From the NCBI RefSeq assembly GCF_000381365.1, contig NZ_KB905467.1, forward strand, positions 1,292,424 through 1,356,423: 64,000 nucleotides of DNA, given 5' to 3'. The stretch is from Bacteroides salyersiae WAL 10018 = DSM 18765 = JCM 12988. GTDB lineage: Bacteria; Bacteroidota; Bacteroidia; Bacteroidales; Bacteroidaceae. Below, piece after piece: positions 17,004 through 24,934 of this stretch. Positions within the stretch are counted from its first letter, which is position 1. Each line of letters opens with the position of its first letter. The notes under the pieces are model-generated. The model saw nothing but the letters and a program-made list of their open reading frames with translations. It did no database searches and was not told the DNA's origin. The translations under genes were made by a program, and so were the position numbers.

Positions 17004-17573
17004 TTATTCTACAATTGTCACAGTTCCCTCCTTTACTACCTTTTCTTTCAGCGGCGCTTTAGGATCAGCATAACCCAATGCCACACAGCCATAAACCTGA
17101 TGATCGGCCGGTACACCGAGAGAAGTTATAAATTCACGAACTTCAGGATCATTGCAGGTTGTTCCCAACTGATTGATCCAACATGACCCGATACCTAACG
17201 AATGAGCCGCCAAAAACATATTTTCAATGGCACATGCACAGTCCATGCCCGCCCACCATTGGGTAGGTTTGTTGGAAACGATCACCAATACCGGCGCATG
17301 ATAATAGCAACAATACGCTTTATTGTGTCCACGTTCCTGTAAGTGCTTGTCATCACTCTTTGCAAACGCGCCTTTAATGCGTGAATTCAGTTCTTCCAAC
17401 TTTTCAGCGTTTTGGATAGCTGTAAAATGCCAACTTTCCAGATGCATACCGTTAGGAGCATACTTGGCAGCTTCAAGTATAGTCGCCAGGTCATCTGTCT
17501 CCGGTGCTTGTGCAGTATAAGCACGCACGCTACGCCGCGTTTTGATAGTCTCTAAAACTTCATTTGTTTTCAT
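17004..17573 (-). CDS. Nitroreductase family protein
   Basis: At 189 residues this is an FMN-dependent NAD(P)H oxidoreductase-like protein. RRSVRAYTAQ near the N-terminus and AAKYAPNGMHLESWHF form the flavin-contact region. AIENMFLAAHSLGIGSCWI and CVALGYADPKAPLKEK are typical of the short subfamily. Proteins of this class reduce nitro compounds, quinones or other acceptors; the physiological substrate is unknown. It follows the HpaII-like gene on the same strand with a repeat-filled gap of about 100 bp. Confidence 0.9.
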   Translation of the reverse strand: MKTNEVLETIKTRRSVRAYTAQAPETDDLATILEAAKYAPNGMHLESWHFTAIQNAEKLEELNSRIKGAFAKSDDKHLQERGHNKAYCCYYHAPVLVIVSNKPTQWWAGMDCACAIENMFLAAHSLGIGSCWINQLGTTCNDPEVREFITSLGVPADHQVYGCVALGYADPKAPLKEKVVKEGTVTIVE

Positions 17574-17593
17574 GATGAATCTTATTTAAATGC

Positions 17594-17674
17594 ATTGCCA
17601 ATGTGCCTTGTTCCAATCAAAGATACCGCATGGTAATTGGCACATTGGCACATTGTGTTATATTGGTACATTAT
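17594..17674. repeat. GTGCCAAT-type inverted array between HpaII-like and nitroreductase genes
   Basis: The left arm contains TGCCAATGTGCC (17596-17607) and the right arm GGCACATTGGCA (17639-17650), a perfect 12-bp inverted repeat extended on the right by further ATTGGCAC-like units. The right arm ends directly against the stop codon (17675-17677) of the minus-strand endonuclease gene. Confidence 0.75.
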
Positions 17675-18763
17675 TTATCTTTTCACTAATCCGATTTTCA
17701 CATTCAACTTAAAGTAATAAACCCCGTTCTCACGTTCCAGGAAGCCATACTTATCTTTGTCCAAAGAACCCTTCTCCAAACGGGTATTCAAATACAGAAA
17801 ATCTTCAAATACTTTTTTCTCCGATTTGTGATAACAAAGCACCTGCCCGCTTCCATCCACCAATAAGATGCCTTCTACGGCCGAATCTGTCCCGTTGTAT
17901 ATTTTTGCCGGACGCATACCCAATGCCAGTGCAAGCAGGAATTGCTTCATTTTAAATTCATAAAACCCATGCTTATTGATCAGTTCATCCTTTATCTTTA
18001 GAGGATTGATTGCTTTTATTTCCTCTGTCAGCTCACTGATACGAGTAATACCATCAAGATGCATTATACGTACCATTTCAGCCAATACACGAGGAAAATG
18101 CAGATCAATCATCGAAAGGTTACAGCGAAATACACGATCGGCTACATCCGAATATTTCAATATCCCGCCCAGACGTTCTATCATCATCATGCGTTCCGCC
18201 ACTTCCGTAGGCGACTCGGGCAAAGCATTAATTTTATTCACTGTAGGTACAGCAAATTTCACACCGGTCTGCTCCAATTTAAGATTGGCGCTTCGCCCAC
18301 CATCCAATAACGGATTCATTGCACTAAGACGTGAACGGACATTCAACCCCGTGAGCGGTGCCTCCGGATGCCAGAATGCGACCGAGAAATCTGTACGGTC
18401 ATCCGTTTTTGCCTCCAGATCGAAAATTGCAGCTTCGTCCAGAAACTCTTCCACTCCTTCCGGAGAGGTTACATCATCTTCGGACGAGGATTTCATGGCG
18501 GTGAGAATTAATCCGGATACTATATCGAAATCTTCACGAGCGATCCGTTTATCTATGTTTTCGCCTACAATATGAATATTTTCTTTTTCTATATAATAGC
18601 GGCGCGTTCCGTCATGCTCTTCCCTTTGTATCATAGCGATGGGCCAACACCTCTCTTCATCTGCTTTCACTTGCGGCGTGCCCAATGCGACTTGCCCGTC
18701 CGCCAGCAAGCGGAAAAAAGCATAAAGTTCGCTCCATTCTCTTTTTGTTGCTTCAAATGCCAT
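17675..18763 (-). CDS. HpaII-family restriction endonuclease-like protein (orphan)
   Basis: The 362-residue length equals that of the HpaII family (CCGG-cutting type II enzymes). The N-terminal TKREWSELYAFFRLLADG matches the family's opening block. The middle GLNVRSRLSAMNPLLDGG resembles the region with the catalytic acidic residues and a lysine (LKLEQ). The C-terminal VLCYHKSEKKVFEDFLYLN, TRLEKGS and YYFKLNVKIG complete the pattern. It would cut unmodified DNA in the cytoplasm. No DNA methyltransferase gene is in the window, which is unusual for a type II enzyme; the cognate enzyme may lie elsewhere, or this family member may no longer restrict DNA. The assignment rests on remembered family patterns. 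Confidence 0.7.
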   Translation of the reverse strand: MAFEATKREWSELYAFFRLLADGQVALGTPQVKADEERCWPIAMIQREEHDGTRRYYIEKENIHIVGENIDKRIAREDFDIVSGLILTAMKSSSEDDVTSPEGVEEFLDEAAIFDLEAKTDDRTDFSVAFWHPEAPLTGLNVRSRLSAMNPLLDGGRSANLKLEQTGVKFAVPTVNKINALPESPTEVAERMMMIERLGGILKYSDVADRVFRCNLSMIDLHFPRVLAEMVRIMHLDGITRISELTEEIKAINPLKIKDELINKHGFYEFKMKQFLLALALGMRPAKIYNGTDSAVEGILLVDGSGQVLCYHKSEKKVFEDFLYLNTRLEKGSLDKDKYGFLERENGVYYFKLNVKIGLVKR

Positions 18764-18790
18764 ATATTTTTATTTGTTTATTTTACAGAT

Positions 18791-19580
18791 TTACAGATCA
18801 ATTACTTCCGGAAGTTCTTTCCAAGGAATAAACGGAGGTTTTATCGCTATTGTTTCCTCCACAGGAGGTAATTTACCGATCCGGGCCATGGCCAATGGGA
18901 TACGGGGAGTTATCACGATATATCTTCCCGTCCAGCATCCATCAAACCAGGCAGGATTACCTCGTTCTTTTTTTTATTGGAAAACACTGATTTTCTCCTT
19001 TATTACGCATCGTGGCCGAACGTCCGGGATCATTGATCCACACATGAGTATCATTTATACCACGAAGCACCATCCAATGGCGGTGACTACCCGGTTGCAA
19101 CAACCCACGGGTAGAGCCACGATGACGAACATTTATCAGAACGGGAATTCCCCGATCGATATAAGACTTCAATATCCGATAATCCTTATTCATAAAATGT
19201 TCTGCGCTCACCATATGCTCATAATAACGCGTCAGGGAATCTATTTCAAAAGAGTAATATCCTCCCTGTCCCACTGATGTCCGTCGCTTGAAAGGAGCAC
19301 GTTTCTTCAAAAAATAGTTTTTCTGATATTCCACCAATTTTGCTTCGGCTTCACTTGCCGAACGGCAACTGTCTGAAGTCATCCCTTTAAAATAGTCATA
19401 CACCATCAAAGAAGAGGCCAGCGAACAATGCACATAGGGACATCCGCTAATTTTCTGTGAATACCAAGGTAGAGGTATGTCGTTAAGAGCCACTTTCTGT
19501 GCTTTAACAGACTGTGCCTTAACAGAAGAGAAAGTGCTTCCCAACAAAAACAAACCGATATATATAAAGAAAACTTTCAT
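18791..19580 (-). pseudogene. C39-like cysteine peptidase, frameshifted at a poly-A tract
   Basis: The start is taken at 19580 (MKVFFIYIGLFLLG, signal peptide) because a TATCTTTG promoter box at 19605-19612 overlaps the start of the longer frame. The protein has a C39_2-like core: SGCPYVHCSLASSLMVYDYF with the catalytic Cys, and HRHWMVLRGINDTHVWINDPG with the catalytic His and Asp. The current frame stops at 18957. Eight A residues on the minus strand (18975-18968) precede it. With seven A's the frame continues as ERGNPAWFDGCWTGRYIVI and on to EVIDL, stop at 18791, a sensible C39-type C-terminus that fills the otherwise empty gap before the HpaII-like gene. So it is either a slippage-prone (phase-variable) gene, a mutation, or a sequencing error. 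Confidence 0.82.
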
Positions 19581-19604
19581 TTTCACATTGTACGTCATTC
19601 GGTG

Positions 19605-19612
19605 CAAAGATA
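19605..19612 (-). promoter_or_regulatory. -7 box of the C39-like peptidase gene
   Basis: The minus strand reads TATCTTTG, matching TAnnTTTG, 24 bp before the ATG at 19580. Confidence 0.5.
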
Positions 19613-19705
19613 AGGAAAACTGATAAAAACAAATGAAGAATAGGAAAAACTATTTCCAATCCGGAATGTTATATATACATACTTAATTACTTAAATGACA
19701 AAGTT

Positions 19706-19912
19706 ATGGATAAAATTGAAAATCTGATTAGCATTACAGAAGTACCCGCAGGACCGTATATTATTAAAGGTGAATTTAAAATAATCACCAAAGACGGAAA
19801 AGAAAATATTCTAACAGGAACAAATGCCTTATGCCGCTGCGGCCATTCAAAAAACAAGCCGTTCTGTGACGGTACACACCGCAAAATAAACTTCGAAAAG
19901 GGAGATGAATAA
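19706..19912 (+). CDS. CDGSH iron-sulfur domain protein
   Basis: The 68-residue protein has the [2Fe-2S] motif C-x-C-x(n)-C-D-G-x-x-H seen as CRCGHSKNKPFCDGTH, with three Cys and one His ligand. It is a single-domain cytoplasmic form of the mitoNEET-type family, whose members transfer clusters or electrons. A short N-terminal beta part (EVPAGPYIIKGEFKI) precedes the cluster motif. It stands alone on the plus strand, converging on the YigZ-type gene. Confidence 0.92.
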   Translation: MDKIENLISITEVPAGPYIIKGEFKIITKDGKENILTGTNALCRCGHSKNKPFCDGTHRKINFEKGDE

Positions 19913-19940
19913 AAGAGTCTCACATTTTTTATACAGAAAT

Positions 19941-19988
19941 TCAATGTGCGTTCATTCCGGATATCTATTTTGAAAGAACGCGCATTGA
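19941..19988. terminator. Inverted repeat between convergent genes
   Basis: TCAATGTGCGTTC (19941-19953) pairs with GAACGCGCATTGA (19976-19988), a 13-bp stem with one G-U pair. It lies between the convergent CDGSH and YigZ-type genes. No T-run follows on either strand, so its role as terminator is only likely from position. Confidence 0.4.
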
Positions 19989-20018
19989 GTAAGTAAACCA
20001 ATAGTATAAAAAACTTGC

Positions 20019-20627
20019 TTATTTCTCCTTGTCGTCAATAATACGCGCTGTTTCTACCTTTTCCAACCGTGCCATCAAACGGGGCATCATCGATCGACGG
20101 ATGCGGAGTGTCATGCTACAATCCATGTCATAGGATTGTTGTATTATTTCCGGTTCTTCTTCTTTCACAATACGCATAATGTCATTCATGAACGGATACT
20201 CGAATAATACAGTAACCTCGTCATCTACCGTTTTTTCAACAATCGTGGCGGAGGCGATGGCTTCGGCAGCAGCAGCCTTATAGGCAACGATAAGACCACT
20301 TGTCCCTAATTTAATTCCACCAAAATAGCGTACTACTATAATTAGTATATCTGTCAATTCGTTAGAATTAATTTGCCCTAAAATCGGTTTGCCGGCTGTA
20401 CCGGAAGGTTCTCCATTATCATTTGCACGAAAATCTTTACGTTCATGACCCAACATATAGGCATAACAAACGTGACGTGCATCGTAATACTTTTTCTGAT
20501 AAACTTCAAGATGCGCTTTTATTTCTTCATGAGTGCGCACAGGCAGGGCGATAGCAATGAACTTGCTACGTTTCTCGGTATAGATACCTTCGGATGGTTC
20601 GGTAATAGTCTTATATGTATCTTCCAT
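20019..20627 (-). CDS. YigZ/IMPACT family protein
   Basis: The 202-residue protein has an N-terminal UPF0029/IMPACT domain with EKRSKFIAIALPVRTHEEI, DARHVCYAY, NDNGEPSGTAGKPIL and VVRYFGGIKLGTSGL, all family hallmarks, and a C-terminal DUF1949-like part. Yeast and human relatives (YIH1, IMPACT) modulate the Gcn1-Gcn2 pathway; the bacterial role is uncertain. A TATCTTTG box (20633-20640) ends 5 bp before the ATG and no later Met is near, so the mRNA may be almost leaderless. Confidence 0.92.
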   Translation of the reverse strand: MEDTYKTITEPSEGIYTEKRSKFIAIALPVRTHEEIKAHLEVYQKKYYDARHVCYAYMLGHERKDFRANDNGEPSGTAGKPILGQINSNELTDILIIVVRYFGGIKLGTSGLIVAYKAAAAEAIASATIVEKTVDDEVTVLFEYPFMNDIMRIVKEEEPEIIQQSYDMDCSMTLRIRRSMMPRLMARLEKVETARIIDDKEK

Positions 20628-20632
20628 GTGTG

Positions 20633-20640
20633 CAAAGATA
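20633..20640 (-). promoter_or_regulatory. -7 box of the YigZ-type gene
   Basis: The minus strand TATCTTTG matches TAnnTTTG and ends only 5 bp before the start codon, implying a leaderless or near-leaderless transcript. Confidence 0.5.
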
Positions 20641-20744
20641 CTTATAAAATTAAAAACCGAGAATTAAAAACTAAAAATAGGCAGTACAATCCATGTATCA
20701 ACATGCTGTACCGCCTAATCTTTTATCATTTACAACGTACGGAA

Positions 20745-21992
20745 TCAGTCTAATTTATGAATCACCAGTCCCGATCGAAGTTTCGGTTCAAACCAAGTAG
20801 TCTTTGGAGGCATGATGTTGCCTGTATCAGCAATATCCATAAGCTGTTTCATTGAAACAGGATAAAGAGCAAGGGCTACTTTCATTTCACCGCTATCTAC
20901 ACGTTTGCTTAATTCGCCCAAGCCACGGATACCTCCGACAAAATCAATACGTTTGTCGGAACGTAAATCTTTGATACCTAAGATTTCATCCAATATCAAG
21001 TTGGACGAGATAGTGACATCCAATACACCTATCGGGTCATTGTCGTCATATGTTCCGGCTTTTGCTGTAAGGCTATACCATTTGCCCTCCAGATAAAGAG
21101 CAAAATTATGCAATGCATTCGGTTTATAAATATCCGCTCCTTTTTCTTCGACGATAAAATTCTTTTCGAGAGCTTCAAGGAACTGTGTGGGAGTCAGTCC
21201 GTTAAGGTCTTTCACTACACGGTTATAATCAATGATAGTCAATTGATTGGCAGGGAAACACACAGCCATGAAATAATTATACTCTTCGTCACCATGATGG
21301 TTCGGATTCTGTTTTGCCTTCTCAGCACCTACCAATGCAGCAGCGGCAGAACGATGATGACCATCGGCGATATAAAGTGCCGGCATTTTGGCAAATTCTG
21401 CTGTGATAGAAGCAATATCTCCTGCTTGGTCCACAATCCAGAAAGTATGTCCGAAACCATCACCGGGAGCTATAAAGTCATATACAGGCTTTTGAGAAGT
21501 ATATTTCTTGATTATTGCATCCAGAACAGCATTATCAGGATAGGCAAAGAACACCGGTTCTATGTTGGCATTATTTACGCGAACATGCTTCATACGGTCT
21601 TCCTCTTTATCACGACGGGTCAACTCATGCTTTTTAATGATGCCATTCATATAATCAGGAACGTAGGCACCTACCACCAAACCATACTGTGTTTTACCAT
21701 TCATCGTTTGGGCATAGATGTAGTAATTCTCTTTGTCATCTTGTACCAGCCAATCCTTATCCTGAAATAATTTAAAATTCTCGGCAGCCTTTTCGTAAAC
21801 GCACGCATCGTGTTCGTCAGTACCTACCGGAAAATCAATTTCCGGTTTTATGATATGGTAAAGTGATTTCTCGTTTCCTTTTGCCTCTTCCCGTGCTTCT
21901 TCCGAATTTAATACATCATAAGGGCGCGAGGCAACTTGTTCGACCAACTCCTGTGGGGGACGAATCCCTTTAAACGGTTTAATAACAGCCAT
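20745..21992 (-). CDS. DUF1015 family protein
   Basis: The 415-residue cytoplasmic protein is a full-length DUF1015 member, beginning MAVIKPFKGIRPPQELVEQV and carrying the conserved YDVLNSEEARE, ELTRRDKEEDRMKHV and LYIADGHHRSAAAAL segments. The GHHRS motif resembles the ParB/sulfiredoxin nucleotide-binding signature, so ATP-dependent kinase activity on a small molecule such as serine is possible. It follows serC and serA on the same strand, and that linkage supports a role near serine metabolism. The linkage is broken here by the four-helix-bundle gene. Confidence 0.9.
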   Translation of the reverse strand: MAVIKPFKGIRPPQELVEQVASRPYDVLNSEEAREEAKGNEKSLYHIIKPEIDFPVGTDEHDACVYEKAAENFKLFQDKDWLVQDDKENYYIYAQTMNGKTQYGLVVGAYVPDYMNGIIKKHELTRRDKEEDRMKHVRVNNANIEPVFFAYPDNAVLDAIIKKYTSQKPVYDFIAPGDGFGHTFWIVDQAGDIASITAEFAKMPALYIADGHHRSAAAALVGAEKAKQNPNHHGDEEYNYFMAVCFPANQLTIIDYNRVVKDLNGLTPTQFLEALEKNFIVEEKGADIYKPNALHNFALYLEGKWYSLTAKAGTYDDNDPIGVLDVTISSNLILDEILGIKDLRSDKRIDFVGGIRGLGELSKRVDSGEMKVALALYPVSMKQLMDIADTGNIMPPKTTWFEPKLRSGLVIHKLD

Positions 21993-22000
21993 AATTATTA

Positions 22001-22035
22001 GATTTATGATTGATGAATTATGATTTATGATTGAT
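22001..22035. repeat. Heptad array C, left arm
   Basis: Five perfect 7-bp units, GATTTAT, GATTGAT, GAATTAT, GATTTAT and GATTGAT, lie between the DUF1015 start and the four-helix-bundle gene. The reading frame restored for that gene ends inside this array (stop at 22018-22020). Confidence 0.85.
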
Positions 22036-22391
22036 GGGGAAACATCTTTGCTTTGAAGTCAATATGCTGGAAACCAATATTTTCTTATCTCTGTGCAATC
22101 AGATGACATGGATCCATGTTGTATACCAGATAAATATCCGGTCTTTTCCAATAGAGCTAACCAGTAAATCGTCTCGTTAGCTTCCTTTTGGGCAATTGAC
22201 AATTTATGGACAAAGTCTGCCGAGGATTCTGCCGAGATCGTTTCACTGATATTAGCTCCAATAGACGTTCCGCTACGCAAGAGTTGTTTACTCATAACAT
22301 ACTCTTTTTTTTCATCCACCAGATACTTATATAAGTTAACTATACGGACAGCATACGATAATGCCTTGTCATACGTTTGGTTTTCCCTCAT
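22018..22391 (-). pseudogene. Four-helix-bundle protein (S23/IVP family), frameshifted near the 3' end
   Basis: The product resembles the small four-helix-bundle family (TIGR02436-like; S23 intervening-sequence proteins and DGR Avd share the fold): YVMSKQLLRSGTSIGANISE, AESSADFVHKLSIAQKEANE, TIYWLALLEKTGYL. The current frame ends after TEIRKYWFPAY (stop at 22059). Adding one A to the AGAAAAT run near 22081-22086 restores TEIRKILVSSILTSKQR, the family's usual C-terminus, with a stop at 22018. The gene sits between serA and DUF1015 and is bracketed by inverted heptad arrays (22001-22035 and 22392-22419), so it looks like cargo inserted into the cluster. A sequencing error cannot be excluded. 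The protein may still fold, since only the last helix is changed. Confidence 0.8.
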
Positions 22392-22419
22392 AATTCATAA
22401 ATCATAATTCATAAATCTC
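22392..22419. repeat. Heptad array C, right arm
   Basis: Units AATTCAT, AAATCAT, AATTCAT and AAATCTC at exact 7-bp spacing are complementary to the left arm at 22001-22035. The arm ends 3 bp before the serA stop codon. Confidence 0.85.
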
Positions 22420-22422
22420 TTA

Positions 22423-23343
22423 TTATTTATTGACACGGAATTTCTCACAACCGTCTTTTAAGAAACCGACAATTTGCTTGGCAGCAGCAATACCGGCATT
22501 AATATTAGCTTCGGCGGTCTGTGCACCCATTTTTTTCGGAGTAGAGAAATAACGTCCGGCAAAAAGTTCTGCAAACTTAGCGTTAGCGGCAGGCATGATA
22601 TCGGTGATATATTTAAAATCAGGACGGTCCTGCATTAATTGGATGAGTTCGTCTTCGTTGATGACTTCCTTACGGGCCGTATTCACGAGAATGGCACCCT
22701 TCGGCATATCTTTCAACAAAGCATAGTTGATGGAGTTCTTTGTTTCAGCAGTAGCAGGAATATGCAAAGATACCACATTACACGTTTTATAAAGTTCTTC
22801 GGCAGAATCAACAGCTTTCACACCGTCTTTCTCAATAACTTCTTTCGGGCAGAATGCATCGTAAGCATAAATATCCATTCCGAAGCCTTTAGCTACACGG
22901 GCTACATTACGGCCTACATTTCCATAAGCGTGAATACCTAATTTTTTCCCCATCAATTCGGTTCCGGATGTTCCATTATAGAAATTGCGGACAGCATATA
23001 CCAACAGACCGAAAACAAGTTCGGCTACCGCATTGGAGTTCTGTCCCGGAGTATTCATTACACATACACCGTGTGCAGTGGCAGCAGCCAAATCTACATT
23101 GTCATAACCGGCACCGGCGCGTACTACAATCTTCAGTTCTTTAGCAGCATCCAGCACTTCGGCATCGATAATGTCACTACGAATGATGATGGCATTAGCA
23201 TCTTTCACTGCATCCAGCAATTGTGCTTTTTCTGTATATTTCTCAAGTAGGGCAAGCTCGTATCCGGCTGCCTCGATCTCTTTACGAATACCGTCTACAG
23301 CTACTTTGGCAAACGGTTTATCAGTAGCAATAAGTACTTTCAT
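22423..23343 (-). CDS. serA: D-3-phosphoglycerate dehydrogenase, lysine-type
   Basis: The 306-residue enzyme catalyses the first step of serine synthesis, oxidising 3-phosphoglycerate with NAD+. It has the short type III layout without ACT or ASB domains. VVRAGAGYDNVDL, the nucleotide loop HAYGNVGRNVARVA and the NTARKEVINEDEL segment place it in the D-2-hydroxyacid dehydrogenase family. The catalytic-histidine block, normally TPH-x-GA-x-T, reads TPKKMGAQT, a lysine variant known from the type IIIK enzymes of Entamoeba and some Bacteroidetes. It lies downstream of serC on the same strand (125-bp gap). Confidence 0.93.
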   Translation of the reverse strand: MKVLIATDKPFAKVAVDGIRKEIEAAGYELALLEKYTEKAQLLDAVKDANAIIIRSDIIDAEVLDAAKELKIVVRAGAGYDNVDLAAATAHGVCVMNTPGQNSNAVAELVFGLLVYAVRNFYNGTSGTELMGKKLGIHAYGNVGRNVARVAKGFGMDIYAYDAFCPKEVIEKDGVKAVDSAEELYKTCNVVSLHIPATAETKNSINYALLKDMPKGAILVNTARKEVINEDELIQLMQDRPDFKYITDIMPAANAKFAELFAGRYFSTPKKMGAQTAEANINAGIAAAKQIVGFLKDGCEKFRVNK

Positions 23344-23468
23344 AATTCTTTGTATATTTGTATATATAATATAAAACGTTTTACTTTAAAATGACACAGA
23401 GTCTCACGGAGTTCTTTCTGTTTTAACAGTCGCTCTGTGAAACTCTGTGAATATTGGTAATGAGAATA

Positions 23469-24536
23469 TTAATGAAGTTTCTCAAATTCCTGCATACAGT
23501 CAATCAAGGCCTGCACACTTTCTTTCGGCATGGCATTATAGCATGATGCACGGAAGCCACCTACTGAACGGTGTCCTTTGATTCCTACCATCCCTCTTTC
23601 TGTTGCAAACTTCATAAAGTCAGCTTCCAGATCTTTATATTCGGGAGCCATTACGAAGCAGATGTTCATACGTGAACGATCTTCTTTTGCAGCAGTACCT
23701 ACGAACATTTTGTTACGATCGATTTCTGCATACAGCATGTCGGCTTTCTCAGTGGCACGGCGCTCCATCTCTTTTACGCCACCTTGAGCTTTCACCCAAC
23801 GTAATGTCTGTAACGCTGCATAAATAGGAACAACAGGAGGAGTATTGAACATGGAACCGTTATCTACATGTGTCTGATAATTCAGCATCGTAGGAATATA
23901 ACGGGATACTTTACCTAATGCATCATTCTTAACAATGACAAATGTTACGCCTGCCGGAGCCAGATTCTTTTGAGCACCACCATAAATACAGATATATTTG
24001 GATACATCGATAGGACGTGAGAAAATATCGGAAGACATATCGGCAACCATCGGAACCGGGGAATCCAAGTCTGCTTTCAATTCTGTACCGTAAATCGTAT
24101 TGTTAGTAGTAATGTGGAAATAATCAGCATCAGCCGGAACAGTATAATCTTTCGGAATATAAGTATATGTGGCTTCAGCAGAAGAGGCAACCTCTACAAC
24201 CTCACCAAAGGCTTTCGCTTCTTTCATTGCTTTCTTGGCCCATACGCCAGTGTTCAGATAAGCAGCCTTTTTCTCGAGGAAGTTGAAAGGCACCATGCAG
24301 AACTCCATACTGGCACCACCACCCAGGAACAGTACCGAATATCCCTCGGGGATGTTTAGTAATTCCTTAAATAGTGCTACCGCTTCGTCAACCACAGGTT
24401 GGAAGTCTTTAGCACGGTGACTGATTTCCATCAATGAGAGTCCGGAGCCATTGAAATCTAAAATAGCTTTCGCTGTAGCTTCGATCACCTCACGCGGAAG
24501 AATAGAAGGTCCTGCATTGAAATTATGCTTTTTCAT
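23469..24536 (-). CDS. serC: Phosphoserine aminotransferase
   Basis: The 355-residue PLP enzyme converts 3-phosphohydroxypyruvate and glutamate to phosphoserine, the step after SerA. The start MKKHNFNAGPSILP, the GGGASMEF loop and the PLP lysine in YGGAQKNLAPAGV are diagnostic. HRSVGGFRASCYNA near the C-terminus forms the substrate phosphate site. It leads the minus-strand serine cluster and has the clearest promoter of that cluster just upstream. Confidence 0.96.
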   Translation of the reverse strand: MKKHNFNAGPSILPREVIEATAKAILDFNGSGLSLMEISHRAKDFQPVVDEAVALFKELLNIPEGYSVLFLGGGASMEFCMVPFNFLEKKAAYLNTGVWAKKAMKEAKAFGEVVEVASSAEATYTYIPKDYTVPADADYFHITTNNTIYGTELKADLDSPVPMVADMSSDIFSRPIDVSKYICIYGGAQKNLAPAGVTFVIVKNDALGKVSRYIPTMLNYQTHVDNGSMFNTPPVVPIYAALQTLRWVKAQGGVKEMERRATEKADMLYAEIDRNKMFVGTAAKEDRSRMNICFVMAPEYKDLEADFMKFATERGMVGIKGHRSVGGFRASCYNAMPKESVQALIDCMQEFEKLH

Positions 24537-24589
24537 TTGAAGTTTGTTTTTGATTTAACAATTTCGTTACTTTGTGTCTTTAGACATTG

Positions 24590-24620
24590 CGAAATTACGG
24601 AATTATTTCCGTAAAACAAA
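24590..24620 (-). promoter_or_regulatory. serC promoter
   Basis: On the minus strand TTTG (24620-24617), a 19-bp spacer and TAATTTCG (24597-24590) match the Bacteroides promoter with one mismatch in the -7 box. Start codon 24536 lies about 54 bp downstream. The remainder of the 398-bp gap 24537-24934 holds the palindromic element at 24821-24932 and a run of nine G's at 24812-24819 and nearby. Confidence 0.6.
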
Positions 24621-24820
24621 TCTTTCCTTATAAAAATACAGCCAGTTCACCGATTTATCTATCTTTTTATTGGTTTATGCAGGATATATACACCATTTTG
24701 TTATGTATAGATATCAAGAACAGACATTATAAACAAAGTAATAGTATTGGATTATTTTTACTTAAAGATTAAAAGAAAATAGAAGGGAAATCAGATGTTT
24801 GTTAGTTTTAAGGGGGGGGC

Positions 24821-24932
24821 GGCCTCTCCCCAACCCTCTCCGGGGGAGAGGGGGTATAAGATACTCTCGGTTATTAATTAGTTACAAAACTAACTTAGCT
24901 CCCTCTCCTCCGGAGAGGGCTGGGGAGAGGCC
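24821..24932. repeat. CCTCTCCCC palindromic element, copy 1
   Basis: A 23-bp arm (24821-24843) is complementary to 24910-24932 with one G-U mismatch. The core includes ACTAACTTAGCTCCCTCTCC, shared with the copies at 47260 and 50384. The element stops 2 bp before the stop codon of the minus-strand helicase gene. Confidence 0.88.
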
Positions 24933-24934
24933 TG

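Noticed and set aside
17675..19607. Complete type II restriction-modification system
   Set aside because: The neighbour is a C39-like peptidase, and its 3' remnant is part of that frameshifted gene, not of a methyltransferase.
22018..22391. Diversity-generating retroelement, suggested by the Avd-like fold
   Set aside because: There is no reverse transcriptase, template repeat or variable-region gene within the window.
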